64,000 nt of DNA, from contig NZ_JAPSKV010000008.1 in NCBI RefSeq assembly GCF_031181385.1, forward strand, positions 115,235-179,234, in the 5' to 3' direction. The position numbers and the translations under genes were made by a program. Every line of letters begins with the position of its first letter. Positions within the stretch are counted from its first letter, which is position 1. Below the pieces are notes generated by a model. It saw only the letters and a list, made by a program, of their open reading frames with translations, was not told the DNA's origin and did no database searches. Positions 40,662-49,898 of the stretch are shown here, in pieces. This DNA comes from Fredinandcohnia onubensis. Lineage in GTDB: Bacteria > Bacillota > Bacilli > Bacillales > Bacillaceae_L.

Positions 40662-43298
40662 TCAATTTTGATAGTTTTCCCAATCGTATTGGGGGGTAAC
40701 GCATGCAAGCCTAACCCAACCATTTTGAACTTTTTGATTAAATACATCATCATTTTCTAATAACCTTTTCACATACTCGCTCGGTGCTTGAATGACGATT
40801 TGCAAACGAAGAGGAGCGTGATAAGCCTCTTCATCGGACTTCATCACAGACTGCCAAGGAAGTCCGGTTAATAAATCACTTGCAACACCTTGCATGACAC
40901 CGAGTCCAGAGGTTATCGTTTGTGTTCCTTTATTACCACTCCCATAGAAATGTGGGGCAACGGTAGATGCATAATACTGTAAGTTAATCCATTGGGCTAC
41001 GGTTCCTGGCCCAGCAATGATGCTTGCGAGAATCTCTCCGTCGTGATCCTGCTCCCAATCATAATTATGAAGAAAAACTCTTCCTTCTAAATCACAATCA
41101 TGGGTCAGTTCTCTCTTTCCTATAATAAAAGCAGCATTACGAGCCAACCCCCATTCAGGACGTATTTCACTCCAATCTTCTGCAATCCGATGAGCCTCAG
41201 CCTTTGGATTTTTACAATAAGTGTCGATAGTCGGTAATTGTGATATACATTCAGCATTTGCTTGATGACTTACGTTAGGTAAGACTTCCTCAATACGATT
41301 AAACGATTCCTGAGCTAACCTTGATAATTCGGGAACATAAATCCATTTCAATTCATTCACAGTTGTATTATGCTCAGCTGCAACGAACACCGTTTCATCT
41401 GGAATTTCAATTCCATCAGTTAAAAGTGCGTTTCTTACCTCTGGCAAGTTACACAAGTTTGCAAGCACCCGAGCATTGAACGCTCCTGACGCACCACCGC
41501 AAGCACCACAATCAAGAGAAGCTGCGTACGGATTATTTGTACTTTGACTTCCGTGTCCACAAATCACAATTAATGGTGCGAAATTTTTTGTCAGCCCCAT
41601 CATCTTAAGTGTTTGACGAACATAATTGACTTGATCTTCCTTAGAAAAACCGACTGAAATCTCAGATTCATTGTTCCGAACTGAATGAAGTGTGAGATTT
41701 GTTTCTGGTTTCCGTAACCATGAATCACGAAGATTACGTATGAAATGTCCTGCTTTTCGTGGTAGAAAACTACGGCCTAGCGTTTGAATCATAAGCCATG
41801 GTCCACTTACCTCTGGTAAAAGTAAGCTTGGAAGTGCATTCTGTTTCATCGTTTTAAACGTATACGCCACAGAGTCTAATGCTTGTTTGCGTTGTTGGTA
41901 TTGCGTTAGTTCATTTGTCTCCACTCTTTCTTCTATTTTATGTCTTGGCTTATGCATGACGGGCAATGAGGCATGGGTATGTTTACAATCAAGCTCACGC
42001 ATTTCGATTGGTAATCCAAAGAAACCGGCGACACCAAATGTTTCAAAAGGTCCCTCTTTCTCTAAATACCGTCGAAAGGTTTCTGAACGGACATCTATAC
42101 AGAAAGCAAATTGGGCTAATGCAGAATTCGTTTCATCATTCACTTGCTGTTTAGCTAAAACTTTCTGTTTCAATTGATTTGTATATGTTTGTTCCCAAGC
42201 CTCAAGCCACAATTTATTACGAATCTTTTCATTAAACGTGTAGGCAAATGTCAAATATTCTTCTTGTTGTTTAGTAGACATCTTCAACCATTTCTCGATT
42301 GTTAGTCCACCATACTGAATCCAGGCTTTTATAAGAGGATCAAGTTGAACCTTTTTCTCTACGCTATTTATGTGCAAAGGCAGGTAAGGATTCACTAGAA
42401 CCCATTCCATCGAAATTCGAACGGCTAAATATTCTACTAAAAGTGATTGTTCGTGTTGAGATTGTTGGGAACGCCAAAGCATCATGCCTGCCCAACCAGG
42501 CAAAGATAGCAAATGACCTTCAAGGTAATTTTGCATCTCTGATCGAGGAATTTTAAAAGCAGATAATACTACTTCCAACGCCGTCTCTGCATCTTGCGGC
42601 CAGTTTCTAAACATTTTGCGCTGATTTTTACGTAATGCAGGGTCATGCTGTATAAGTCTTTGCCAGGTTCGATAAAATCCCTCTTCATGTTTCGGTATTG
42701 ACCAGCCTGCCTGAGATTCATCCAGATATAACTTACACCATTTAATCACATGATGATCTAGCACTTCCGTTAAATTCACACCATCCTTGTGCTCTATATA
42801 CATGCTTAAAGGCTGCATTGGAATATTCTCGGAAAGCTCTATATTACGCTTTCTTGTATTCTCTGAATTTTTTTTCACCTCTGGTGATGAAGAAGGATTT
42901 TCAGACATCGAATCCAATTCTAGCGAAACTCGACAAAAACGTTCCGCCTCTTTCCGAGGGATTTTAAGAGAATCTGAGTTTAGCCAACGCTGCAAGCCCA
43001 TTTCTAAAAAACCTTCGTCAATTTCCCCGCGATTTTTAGCAGATAGGATCATAGAAGTACTAGGGTATATTTCTACATTTCGGGTGTTTTTTAACCAGTT
43101 AGCAACATCTTCAAATGTTAAATCTTCCAGTCCTACCCAGGGATGACGAGCTGCAAATGTTGAAATGGGTCCAAGTGGTGCTATTACTCTACTTGCTGAA
43201 GAAACTAACGTTTTTATATCAATTACTGTATCGATATCTTTTTGTTGATCCTTTTGTTGTATGTTTATTTCTTTTTCTAATGTAGAGGATAATGTCAC
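40662..43298 (-). CDS. dabA: Inorganic carbon transporter subunit DabA (DUF2309)
   Basis: 878 residues, the expected size. DabA is a zinc protein distantly like beta-carbonic anhydrase; the ligands are visible in FCIDVRSE (Cys and Asp), ICGHGSQSTNNPYAASLDCGACGG (His and Cys). It works with DabB, converting CO2 to bicarbonate in one direction, driven by cation flow. Start GTG after AAGGAGG. It follows dabB by 27 bp on the minus strand and precedes the ybcF-like gene. Corresponds to B. subtilis ybcC. Confidence 0.95.
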   Translation of the reverse strand: MTLSSTLEKEINIQQKDQQKDIDTVIDIKTLVSSASRVIAPLGPISTFAARHPWVGLEDLTFEDVANWLKNTRNVEIYPSTSMILSAKNRGEIDEGFLEMGLQRWLNSDSLKIPRKEAERFCRVSLELDSMSENPSSSPEVKKNSENTRKRNIELSENIPMQPLSMYIEHKDGVNLTEVLDHHVIKWCKLYLDESQAGWSIPKHEEGFYRTWQRLIQHDPALRKNQRKMFRNWPQDAETALEVVLSAFKIPRSEMQNYLEGHLLSLPGWAGMMLWRSQQSQHEQSLLVEYLAVRISMEWVLVNPYLPLHINSVEKKVQLDPLIKAWIQYGGLTIEKWLKMSTKQQEEYLTFAYTFNEKIRNKLWLEAWEQTYTNQLKQKVLAKQQVNDETNSALAQFAFCIDVRSETFRRYLEKEGPFETFGVAGFFGLPIEMRELDCKHTHASLPVMHKPRHKIEERVETNELTQYQQRKQALDSVAYTFKTMKQNALPSLLLPEVSGPWLMIQTLGRSFLPRKAGHFIRNLRDSWLRKPETNLTLHSVRNNESEISVGFSKEDQVNYVRQTLKMMGLTKNFAPLIVICGHGSQSTNNPYAASLDCGACGGASGAFNARVLANLCNLPEVRNALLTDGIEIPDETVFVAAEHNTTVNELKWIYVPELSRLAQESFNRIEEVLPNVSHQANAECISQLPTIDTYCKNPKAEAHRIAEDWSEIRPEWGLARNAAFIIGKRELTHDCDLEGRVFLHNYDWEQDHDGEILASIIAGPGTVAQWINLQYYASTVAPHFYGSGNKGTQTITSGLGVMQGVASDLLTGLPWQSVMKSDEEAYHAPLRLQIVIQAPSEYVKRLLENDDVFNQKVQNGWVRLACVTPQYDWENYQN

Positions 43299-43324
43299 AC
43301 CAACAACCTCCTTATGATAGTGAT

Positions 43325-44827
43325 TTATTTAAGATAGCTTGGATGACTTTCGGTAGACTTCGCTTCACCTTCTCCACACTTTAGTAACCAAAGAAAAAGC
43401 ACTGCGAAAAAGGGAGAAGTAGAATAACGAGAAGCGAGCGCGCCCATTACACTACCTAGTATCAATAGACAAACGACTATGAACACGATTGGCATAGGTA
43501 GTTGAAGACTTTGAAAACCGGGTGTGTATAACCATTCTTTGAAAAAGCTATGTAAAAGAAAGTAGACTGCTCCTGATCCACCCAAAAGGAAAAGACCGGC
43601 CAATCTATCAAATTTTCCTTTACAAAAGACAACCAACTGCATCCAAGAAAATGATAGGGACCACCCTAATATCAAAGCAGTCACAATATCATAAGGCTCA
43701 CTAGAAGACATCCTCCAATAAGCAATCCCCGTAAGTAAACCTAAACCATAACCAGCGACAATCCATAAAATGGACGATCTTTTAGTCACATTAGAAGAGA
43801 CTTCAATCCGGCGTATTGCCGAACCAGCCTGTAAAAAAAGAGTAGCCTTAAAAATACCATGTAGTATAAGGTGGATAATGGCTGCCGAATAAGCACCTAA
43901 TGCACATTGAATCAGCATAAAACCCATCTGCGCAATTGTAGATCCCACCAATTGACGTTTATAATCAACCTGTACCAAACTTATTCCACTACCGATTAAG
44001 ACAGAAATAATGGAGATGAAGAGTAATAAAATCTGAGCTTTATCCCCATTAAACAACGGTGAGAATCTTGTAAGGATAATTCCGCCCGCATTTACAATTC
44101 CGGCATGCATGATCGCAGAAACGGGTGTAGGAGCAACAACAGATTCAATTAACCATTTTTGAAATGGCCATTGGGCTGCTGGAATGATGACAGCCAAAAC
44201 CAACAATACATTTATTCCTGTTTTTTCCCATGTACCAATATGTGTCAGACTATCATTAGTCAAGATGAGAGATAGCTTCCAGCTGCCTGTGATTTGAGAA
44301 AGCCAAATGATTGCAAAAAGAAGAGCCAACCAACTAACTACAAATACCTGAACAGAAAGTCTTGATGCTACTCTCGTTACCTTCCACTCCCTCTTTAGAC
44401 TTATAAGAATCGTTAACCCTATAAGAGTGATTCCCCAACAACCAACCAACAATCGAAGGTCATCACTTAACCAGGAAACTGAAGCCGTACCTGTAATGAG
44501 TGTGAAGAATGCAAAGTATTTCCGGTACGAACGGTCTCCTAGTAAATACCTTACAGAAAAGCGTTGGATGACAATGCCAATCGTAAGAACAAAACATGCC
44601 ATAAGCCAAGCTAAGGAATCCAAGTGCAAGGGGCCAACATTGTGATTCATATCGTCTATTAAAAGAATCAATAATGATACCAAAGCCGGCAATGAAATGA
44701 TCCCTATGTGTACCCGCACATAACCCATGGGTACCCGTTTGGATAAGAATACGAATCCACTTACCACAGATAATAAAAGTGCGATAAAAAATAAGGTAAG
44801 TAGTATGGATATGCTATTCGAAATCAT
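43325..44827 (-). CDS. dabB: Inorganic carbon transporter subunit DabB (NuoL-like)
   Basis: 500 residues, about 13-14 membrane helices, related to NADH-dehydrogenase subunit 5/MrpA antiporters: SLAWLMACFVLTIGIVIQRFSVRYLLGD, WPFQKWLIESVVAPTPVSAIMHAGIVNAGG and HLILHGIFKATLFLQAG carry the conserved Lys/His of the ion path. It supplies the cation current that drives DabA. The ATG at 44827 is spaced from GGAGGG. Corresponds to B. subtilis ybcD/ndhF. A terminator at 44890-44941 separates it from DUF2294 upstream, so it has its own promoter or reads through. Confidence 0.93.
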   Translation of the reverse strand: MISNSISILLTLFFIALLLSVVSGFVFLSKRVPMGYVRVHIGIISLPALVSLLILLIDDMNHNVGPLHLDSLAWLMACFVLTIGIVIQRFSVRYLLGDRSYRKYFAFFTLITGTASVSWLSDDLRLLVGCWGITLIGLTILISLKREWKVTRVASRLSVQVFVVSWLALLFAIIWLSQITGSWKLSLILTNDSLTHIGTWEKTGINVLLVLAVIIPAAQWPFQKWLIESVVAPTPVSAIMHAGIVNAGGIILTRFSPLFNGDKAQILLLFISIISVLIGSGISLVQVDYKRQLVGSTIAQMGFMLIQCALGAYSAAIIHLILHGIFKATLFLQAGSAIRRIEVSSNVTKRSSILWIVAGYGLGLLTGIAYWRMSSSEPYDIVTALILGWSLSFSWMQLVVFCKGKFDRLAGLFLLGGSGAVYFLLHSFFKEWLYTPGFQSLQLPMPIVFIVVCLLILGSVMGALASRYSTSPFFAVLFLWLLKCGEGEAKSTESHPSYLK

Positions 44828-44889
44828 AAAACTTCCCTCCGTCAAAATGGACCGAACTAAAATAGTAAAAATAAAGCTATTAAATAAAA

Positions 44890-44941
44890 AAACCGAGAGC
44901 TAGTACCAGCAGTAGTAACCACTGATACTAGTTCTCGGTTT
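44890..44941 (-). terminator. Terminator after the DUF2294 gene
   Basis: A long stem ACCGAGAGCTAGTA / TACTAGTTCTCGGT, followed on the minus strand by TTTTTTTA. Confidence 0.85.
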
Positions 44942-44978
44942 ATTTTTAACTGACTTATAAAGTCTTTTAAAAATCTCC

Positions 44979-45344
44979 CTAACCTAATTCTTTCTCTAAA
45001 TCATTAAACAACTTAAACACGATAACCCGTTCTCCAGTACGAGTACTTAAATCAGTATGAAAGCTTTTTACTTCTTCTCCAGTTATGGATAAAATGATTT
45101 CTTTTAAACCATCCAAACCTGATTCAACTAACCCGGACCGAGTATGTTTGATTGATAGCATGCCATCCTTTGTTTGACAAACAGCATATTCCGCAGGAGT
45201 TAATATCCCTTGTAAATAAACGATTATCATATCACGGAGAATATCTGTTTTAACGGACACAGATCCACGCCCCAGAAAATCCTTTTCCCAATGCGTAATT
45301 GCTTTGCTAATTTCTGCTTCGATAGGCCCTTTTGTTTTTTTCAA
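44979..45344 (-). CDS. DUF2294 family protein (YbcI-like)
   Basis: 121 residues, start TTG seven bases after GGGGG. One DUF2294 domain: IEAEISKAITHWEKDFLGRGSVSVKTDILRDMIIVYLQGILTPAE and a C-terminal VKSFHTDLSTRTGERVIVFKL, typical of the family. No membrane segment. DUF2294 proteins are found near dab genes in bacilli and near other carbon or formate genes elsewhere; their function is not settled. It is upstream of dabB but has its own terminator. Confidence 0.85.
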   Translation of the reverse strand: MKKTKGPIEAEISKAITHWEKDFLGRGSVSVKTDILRDMIIVYLQGILTPAEYAVCQTKDGMLSIKHTRSGLVESGLDGLKEIILSITGEEVKSFHTDLSTRTGERVIVFKLFNDLEKELG

Positions 45345-45363
45345 GAAACTTCCCCCTAAACAA

Positions 45364-45415
45364 AAAATCGGTATATTTCCAGACTATTCCCTTTCAGTCT
45401 AAAAATATACCGATT
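45364..45415 (-). terminator. Stem-loop terminator between the ABC operon and DUF2294
   Basis: Stem AAATCGGTATATTT / AAATATACCGATTT, with an inner AGACT pairing, followed on the minus strand by TTTTTTG. It may end the ABC transporter transcript or attenuate DUF2294. Confidence 0.75.
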
Positions 45416-45612
45416 TGTCTTATTCTGTACTTCTAAATACAAAAAGATCGCTTCTTCATTCTACCAATTCTACATTAATAAAATGCTAAAGCTCTTTATT
45501 ATAATTCAGAAGGTAAATAATATCACTCGGTTATTAATCTAACTAATAATTTAATTGAAAATCTTACACTTGTCAATATTAAATTGACAGATGATTGATT
45601 CTATTTATTTTT

Positions 45613-46356
45613 TTAATAGGCTTGTACGATTGTGCGTTTTAGGAATTCCCTAGTACGAGCTTGCGTTGGGTTATTGAAGATGTGCTCTGGACTTCCTTCT
45701 TCAGCAATAACTCCCTTATCCATAAATACGACTCGGTCCGATACTTCTTTTGCAAATTCCATTTCGTGCGTTACGATTAACATCGTAAGACCTGACTCAG
45801 CAAGTTCCTTCATGACTTTTAGGACTTCTCCTACCATTTCTGGATCAAGTGCTGATGTTGGTTCATCAAATAACATGACATCTGGTTCCATCGAAAGTGC
45901 TCTTGCAATCGCTACACGTTGCTTTTGCCCACCAGATAATTGCTTTGGCTTGGCGTTAATGTATTTATCCATGCCAACGACCTTCAAGTATTTCATCGCA
46001 ACTCTTTCTGCTTCTTCCTTCGTGCGTTTCAATACTTTTAGTTGCCCTACTACACAATTGCTTAGGACATTATGATTATTGAATAAATTAAATTGTTGGA
46101 AGACCATTCCTAAATGTCTTCGGTAGGTAGCGACATCATGCTTGTTATCCAAGATATTTTCACCTTGATAGATAATTTGCCCGCCGCTAGGTCTTTCTAA
46201 TAGATTAATACAACGAAGAAGAGTTGATTTACCAGATCCGGAGGAACCGATGATGGAGACAACTTCTCCTTTATTTACCGAGAAATCAATATCTCTTAGT
46301 ACTTCATGAGTGCCAAAGGATTTGCTTAAGTGTTGAATATCAATAATCTTTTCCAT
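45613..46356 (-). CDS. Polar amino acid ABC transporter ATP-binding protein
   Basis: 247 residues, GlnQ/HisP type. Walker [15 protein letters not shown]-loop [16 protein letters not shown], signature [15 protein letters not shown], Walker [19 protein letters not shown] and the switch His in IVTHEM. It powers the permease encoded 18 bp upstream. Last gene of a three-gene operon under a lysine riboswitch, so the likely substrate is lysine or a related basic amino acid. Confidence 0.95.
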   Translation of the reverse strand: MEKIIDIQHLSKSFGTHEVLRDIDFSVNKGEVVSIIGSSGSGKSTLLRCINLLERPSGGQIIYQGENILDNKHDVATYRRHLGMVFQQFNLFNNHNVLSNCVVGQLKVLKRTKEEAERVAMKYLKVVGMDKYINAKPKQLSGGQKQRVAIARALSMEPDVMLFDEPTSALDPEMVGEVLKVMKELAESGLTMLIVTHEMEFAKEVSDRVVFMDKGVIAEEGSPEHIFNNPTQARTREFLKRTIVQAY

Positions 46357-46374
46357 GTTCTCTCCTCCTTCTTC

Positions 46375-47121
46375 CTATTGTTGTTGATTAACTTGTATGG
46401 GTCTGTCGTTCCCAATCATCGTATAGTTATCAGAGCCATCTAATTTTCTTTCAAAGTATAGTAGAATTCTTGTAACAATAAAGGTCATCACAAAATAAAT
46501 CATACATGCTACGAAAAATGATTCAAAATATCTAAAATTATTGCCTGATATTGATTTTGTCACGAAATATAATTCTGTAACTGAAATTACGTTCAGAACG
46601 GACGTATCTTTAATATTAATGACAAATTGATTACCTGTTGCAGGTAGAATATTACGTATAACCTGTGGCAATACAACGTTCCACATCGTTTGGAAATGAT
46701 TCATTCCAATCGCCTGTGCCGCTTCAAACTGTCCCTTATCAATCGATACAATCCCACCACGAACATACTCAGCCATATAAGCGCCTGTATTAATCGAGAC
46801 AACAATGATCGCTGCAACAAAAACATTCATATCTATCCCAAATGCTAACGCAGAACCATAATATATAACCATCGCTTGTACAATCATCGGTGTTCCACGG
46901 AAGAATTCAATATAGATGGAGAGGATGGCATTAATGACTTTTAAAAATAGTTTGTTCACTCCACGTTCGGGCATTGGAATTGTACGGACAACTCCTGCTA
47001 GCAATCCAATCATTGCCCCAAAGATCGTCCCGATAAGAGCGATCAAAAGTGTTAAGCCCGCACCACGAAGGAACATTGGCCAGTTTTCGATGATAATTTT
47101 AATGACCCACTCAAAACTCAT
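46375..47121 (-). CDS. Polar amino acid ABC transporter permease
   Basis: 248 residues with about five membrane helices and the HisM/GlnP domain: RGAGLTLLIALIGTIFGAMIGLLAGVVR, the EAA loop EAAQAIGMNHFQTMWNVVLPQVIRNILPATGNQ. Single permease gene, so a homodimer is expected. Start behind AAAGGAGG. A stem-loop separates it from the binding-protein gene. Confidence 0.95.
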   Translation of the reverse strand: MSFEWVIKIIIENWPMFLRGAGLTLLIALIGTIFGAMIGLLAGVVRTIPMPERGVNKLFLKVINAILSIYIEFFRGTPMIVQAMVIYYGSALAFGIDMNVFVAAIIVVSINTGAYMAEYVRGGIVSIDKGQFEAAQAIGMNHFQTMWNVVLPQVIRNILPATGNQFVINIKDTSVLNVISVTELYFVTKSISGNNFRYFESFFVACMIYFVMTFIVTRILLYFERKLDGSDNYTMIGNDRPIQVNQQQ

Positions 47122-47145
47122 TGTTTCTCCTCCTTTGCCCTATAA

Positions 47146-47175
47146 AACCGACTGTATGTTGATATACAGTCGGTT
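47146..47175 (-). terminator. Intercistronic stem-loop in the ABC operon
   Basis: Stem AACCGACTGTAT / ATACAGTCGGTT between the binding-protein and permease genes, with TTTTAT after it on the minus strand. Such a hairpin usually raises the ratio of binding protein to membrane parts. Confidence 0.7.
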
Positions 47176-47186
47176 CCCTGTATTTT

Positions 47187-48023
47187 TTATTCTGCTGCTG
47201 GTTGATTTTGAATAGCCGAATCCATAATGCTTGTACGTTCTTCTTCTGAAATACTTGCTAAAACCTCATTTATTTTTTCTGTTAATTCGCTGCCCTTTTG
47301 CAGTCCGACAGCAATTGCTGTATCATCTTCTGATGTTTCAAATCCTTCATTAAATTCAACCATTACAAAGTTTTCATTAGCAGATGAAGCACTAATACCC
47401 TCTGGACGTTCTGAAACGTAACCATCAATCATTCCTGATTCAAGAGCTACTCGCATTGCTGGGAAGTTGTCCATCGCCGTTTTCTTTTCGACACCTTCAA
47501 TTTGGTCGATTACTGTATAATGGAAAGTATTTAATTGAGCCGTAATTTTTGCTCCGTTAAAGTCTTGGATAGAAGTCGCACCTTCATAAGTGCTGCCTTT
47601 TTTCACGACCATAACTAAATTCGAAGTATAGTAATTATCCGAAAAGTCGATTGTTTCTTTTCGCTCTGCTGTTGGTGACATACCAGCTATTATTGCATCA
47701 ATTTTGCCTGATGTTAAAGCTGGTACAAGACCATCCCACTCTGTTTTAACAATCACTAACTCTTTCCCTAAACCTTCAGCTACTTTTTTTGCAATTTCCA
47801 CATCATATCCACCTGCATACTCTGCAGAACCATCTATTTTTACTGCGCCATTGGAATCATCGTTTTGAGTCCAGTTAAACGGTGCATATCCAGCTTCAAG
47901 ACCTACCTTAAAAGTATTGTCTTCTGATGACCCAGATTCCGAACTAGTACTTGTTCCACACCCTGTTAATAATAGAATGCTAGAAATTAGTAATACAAAA
48001 AATAATGTTAATTTGCTTCTCAT
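47187..48023 (-). CDS. Amino acid ABC transporter substrate-binding lipoprotein
   Basis: 278 residues. Lipobox LLLTGC (Cys about 22), then a type II periplasmic-binding fold (SBP_bac_3): VGLEAGYAPFNWTQ, GYDVEIAKKVAEGLGKELVIVKTEWDGLVPALTSGKIDAIIAGMSPTAERKETIDFS and YVSERPEGI. The TWDGLIPAL and GMSPTxER segments are typical of binding proteins for lysine, arginine and other polar amino acids. First gene of the operon, directly under a lysine riboswitch. Confidence 0.95.
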   Translation of the reverse strand: MRSKLTLFFVLLISSILLLTGCGTSTSSESGSSEDNTFKVGLEAGYAPFNWTQNDDSNGAVKIDGSAEYAGGYDVEIAKKVAEGLGKELVIVKTEWDGLVPALTSGKIDAIIAGMSPTAERKETIDFSDNYYTSNLVMVVKKGSTYEGATSIQDFNGAKITAQLNTFHYTVIDQIEGVEKKTAMDNFPAMRVALESGMIDGYVSERPEGISASSANENFVMVEFNEGFETSEDDTAIAVGLQKGSELTEKINEVLASISEEERTSIMDSAIQNQPAAE

Positions 48024-48056
48024 GCTGTATCTCCTCCGGATTTTTTATAAATTTCG

Positions 48057-48325
48057 ACAAAAAAACGACCTGAGATGTACTCAGGTCGCAGTAAATTTGC
48101 CCTAAAGTCCTCTCTTTTATCCCATATGAGATAGCACAACTCAATAAACCGGACAGTTTATCGAGACAGTCCTGCAGCTCTTAACTACAGACCCAGCATG
48201 TAATACTGAGGGTATTACAAACTTCGGCGACATTTCCTTCTCCTTAGCATCACTGTTTCCTCAAACTCCACTAAAGACTGTTAAATATCGCGCCTCTACC
48301 TCACTAGTAAAAGTGAGGCCTTATT
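48057..48325 (-). ncRNA. Lysine riboswitch (L-box) with terminator
   Basis: On the minus strand the conserved L-box parts occur in order: GAGGTAGAGGCGCG near the 5' end, AAGGAGAAGG, GTCGCCGAAG and ATGCTGGGTCTGTAG. The 3' end carries a terminator (ACGACCTGAG / CTCAGGTCGC, 48064-48090, then a seven-T run). Lysine binding to this class stabilises termination, so the downstream ABC transporter should be expressed when lysine is scarce. Confidence 0.92.
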
Positions 48326-48338
48326 AAATTGTGTTTTT

Positions 48339-48368
48339 ATACTACAATAACATCTACTGCTCAGTCAA
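48339..48368 (-). promoter_or_regulatory. Probable sigma-A promoter of the lysine riboswitch transcript
   Basis: On the minus strand TTGACT (48368-48363), 18 bp, TAGTAT (48344-48339), just upstream of the riboswitch 5' end. Confidence 0.6.
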
Positions 48369-48547
48369 CTACTAATTATTAGAAAATCTAGAAACTACTG
48401 TTTTAACATGAGCTATATGAAAAAAATAAGCAACTATATCATGTTCTATTTATAAGAATTGGACAAATTATACATTGTCAACACATATAAAAGAGGTTAC
48501 TATACCGAGAGCATGTACATAATGAAAAATACATCAGGAGGTTACAT

Positions 48548-49729
48548 ATGCAATATGGTCTTTCAGTTTTAGGTATTCTTGTTGTTTTGTTTTTGGCTTC
48601 GTTGGCAAGCTCCAATCGAAAAGAGATAAAATATAAACCGATTCTCATCATGATTGTCATTCAAATTATTTTATCAATATTACTTTTAAATACTAAATTT
48701 GGCTTCATCATTATCCAGGGAATTTCTACTTTTTTTAACATACTACTTGAATATGCAGGTGAAGGGATTTCCTTTGTGTTTGGCGGCATGGCGAACGATG
48801 GAGAGGCTCCATTCTTTTTAACTGTATTGCTACCAATCGTATTTATTTCTGTATTAATAGGAATTCTCCAGCACCTGAAAATTTTACCATTCATTATGAA
48901 TGGGATTGGATGGCTATTAAGCAAAGTGAACGGGATGGGTAGACTTGAATCCTATAATGCCGTTGCTTCATTGATGGTTGGACAATCGGAAGTTTTCATC
49001 ACACTAAAAAAGCAATTAGGACTGCTTTCAAAACAGCGGTTGTATACCCTATGCGCTTCTGCAATGTCAACAGTTTCAATGTCCATCGTCGGCGCTTATA
49101 TGACAATGCTAAAGCCAGAATATGTTGTCACAGCTGTAGTGTTGAATTTATTTGGTGGGTTTATTATAGCTTCTATTATTAATCCGTACGAAGTAAATCC
49201 GGATGAGGATATGATTGAAATTCGCGATCAAAAAAGGCAATCCTTCTTTGAAATGATCGGAGAATATATCCTTGATGGTTTCAAGGTTGCAGTAATTGTG
49301 GGTGCCATGCTAATTGGATTTATTGCCTTAATGGCGGCAATCAATCATGTATTCGAGCTAATATTTACCATTTCATTCCAGAGGTTATTGGGTTATCTTT
49401 TTTCCCCAATTGCTCTTATTATGGGAATTCCTTTATCAGAAGCAGTTAGTGCCGGAGGAATTATGGCGACAAAACTGGTAACAAATGAATTTGTTGCGAT
49501 GATGGACTTATCAGGAAGCAATCACCAATTTAGTGAACGAACACTTGGAATTTTGTCTGTGTTCTTGGTTTCCTTTGCTAATTTCTCATCCATCGGGATT
49601 ATTACCGGTGCGGTAAAAAGTCTTAATGAAGAGAAAGGGAATGTCGTTGCAGGTTTTGGATTGAAGCTTTTATATGGTGCCACACTAGTGAGCATACTGT
49701 CAGGTATTATTGTTAGTTTCGTTTTATAA
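48548..49729 (+). CDS. Concentrative nucleoside transporter (NupC/CNT family)
   Basis: 393 residues, start ATG after AGGAGG. About ten membrane helices with the CNT motifs: [44 protein letters not shown] after a helix, [27 protein letters not shown] and [23 protein letters not shown]. It imports nucleosides with H+ or Na+; substrate range unknown. Monocistronic with its own terminator. Confidence 0.95.
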   Translation: MQYGLSVLGILVVLFLASLASSNRKEIKYKPILIMIVIQIILSILLLNTKFGFIIIQGISTFFNILLEYAGEGISFVFGGMANDGEAPFFLTVLLPIVFISVLIGILQHLKILPFIMNGIGWLLSKVNGMGRLESYNAVASLMVGQSEVFITLKKQLGLLSKQRLYTLCASAMSTVSMSIVGAYMTMLKPEYVVTAVVLNLFGGFIIASIINPYEVNPDEDMIEIRDQKRQSFFEMIGEYILDGFKVAVIVGAMLIGFIALMAAINHVFELIFTISFQRLLGYLFSPIALIMGIPLSEAVSAGGIMATKLVTNEFVAMMDLSGSNHQFSERTLGILSVFLVSFANFSSIGIITGAVKSLNEEKGNVVAGFGLKLLYGATLVSILSGIIVSFVL

Positions 49730-49756
49730 AACTAAAGTATAAAAAAACAAAAAGTT

Positions 49757-49790
49757 GGAACCCACTCAGTTGGAGTAGGGTTCCTTTTTA
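49757..49790 (+). terminator. Terminator of the nucleoside transporter gene
   Basis: Stem GGAACCCACTC / GAGTAGGGTTCC followed by TTTTTA. Confidence 0.85.
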
Positions 49791-49898
49791 GGTTATTTCG
49801 GGTGCGAAAGTTACTAAATAGCGAATTTATTCAACCAATGGGTGATGCTGCCGTAGGCTTTAACTAAGACAGGGATGACTTGAGACCCTATGAATAAG

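Noticed and set aside
48057..48325. T-box leader
   Set aside because: The conserved T-box sequence is absent, while the L-box core and its terminator are present.
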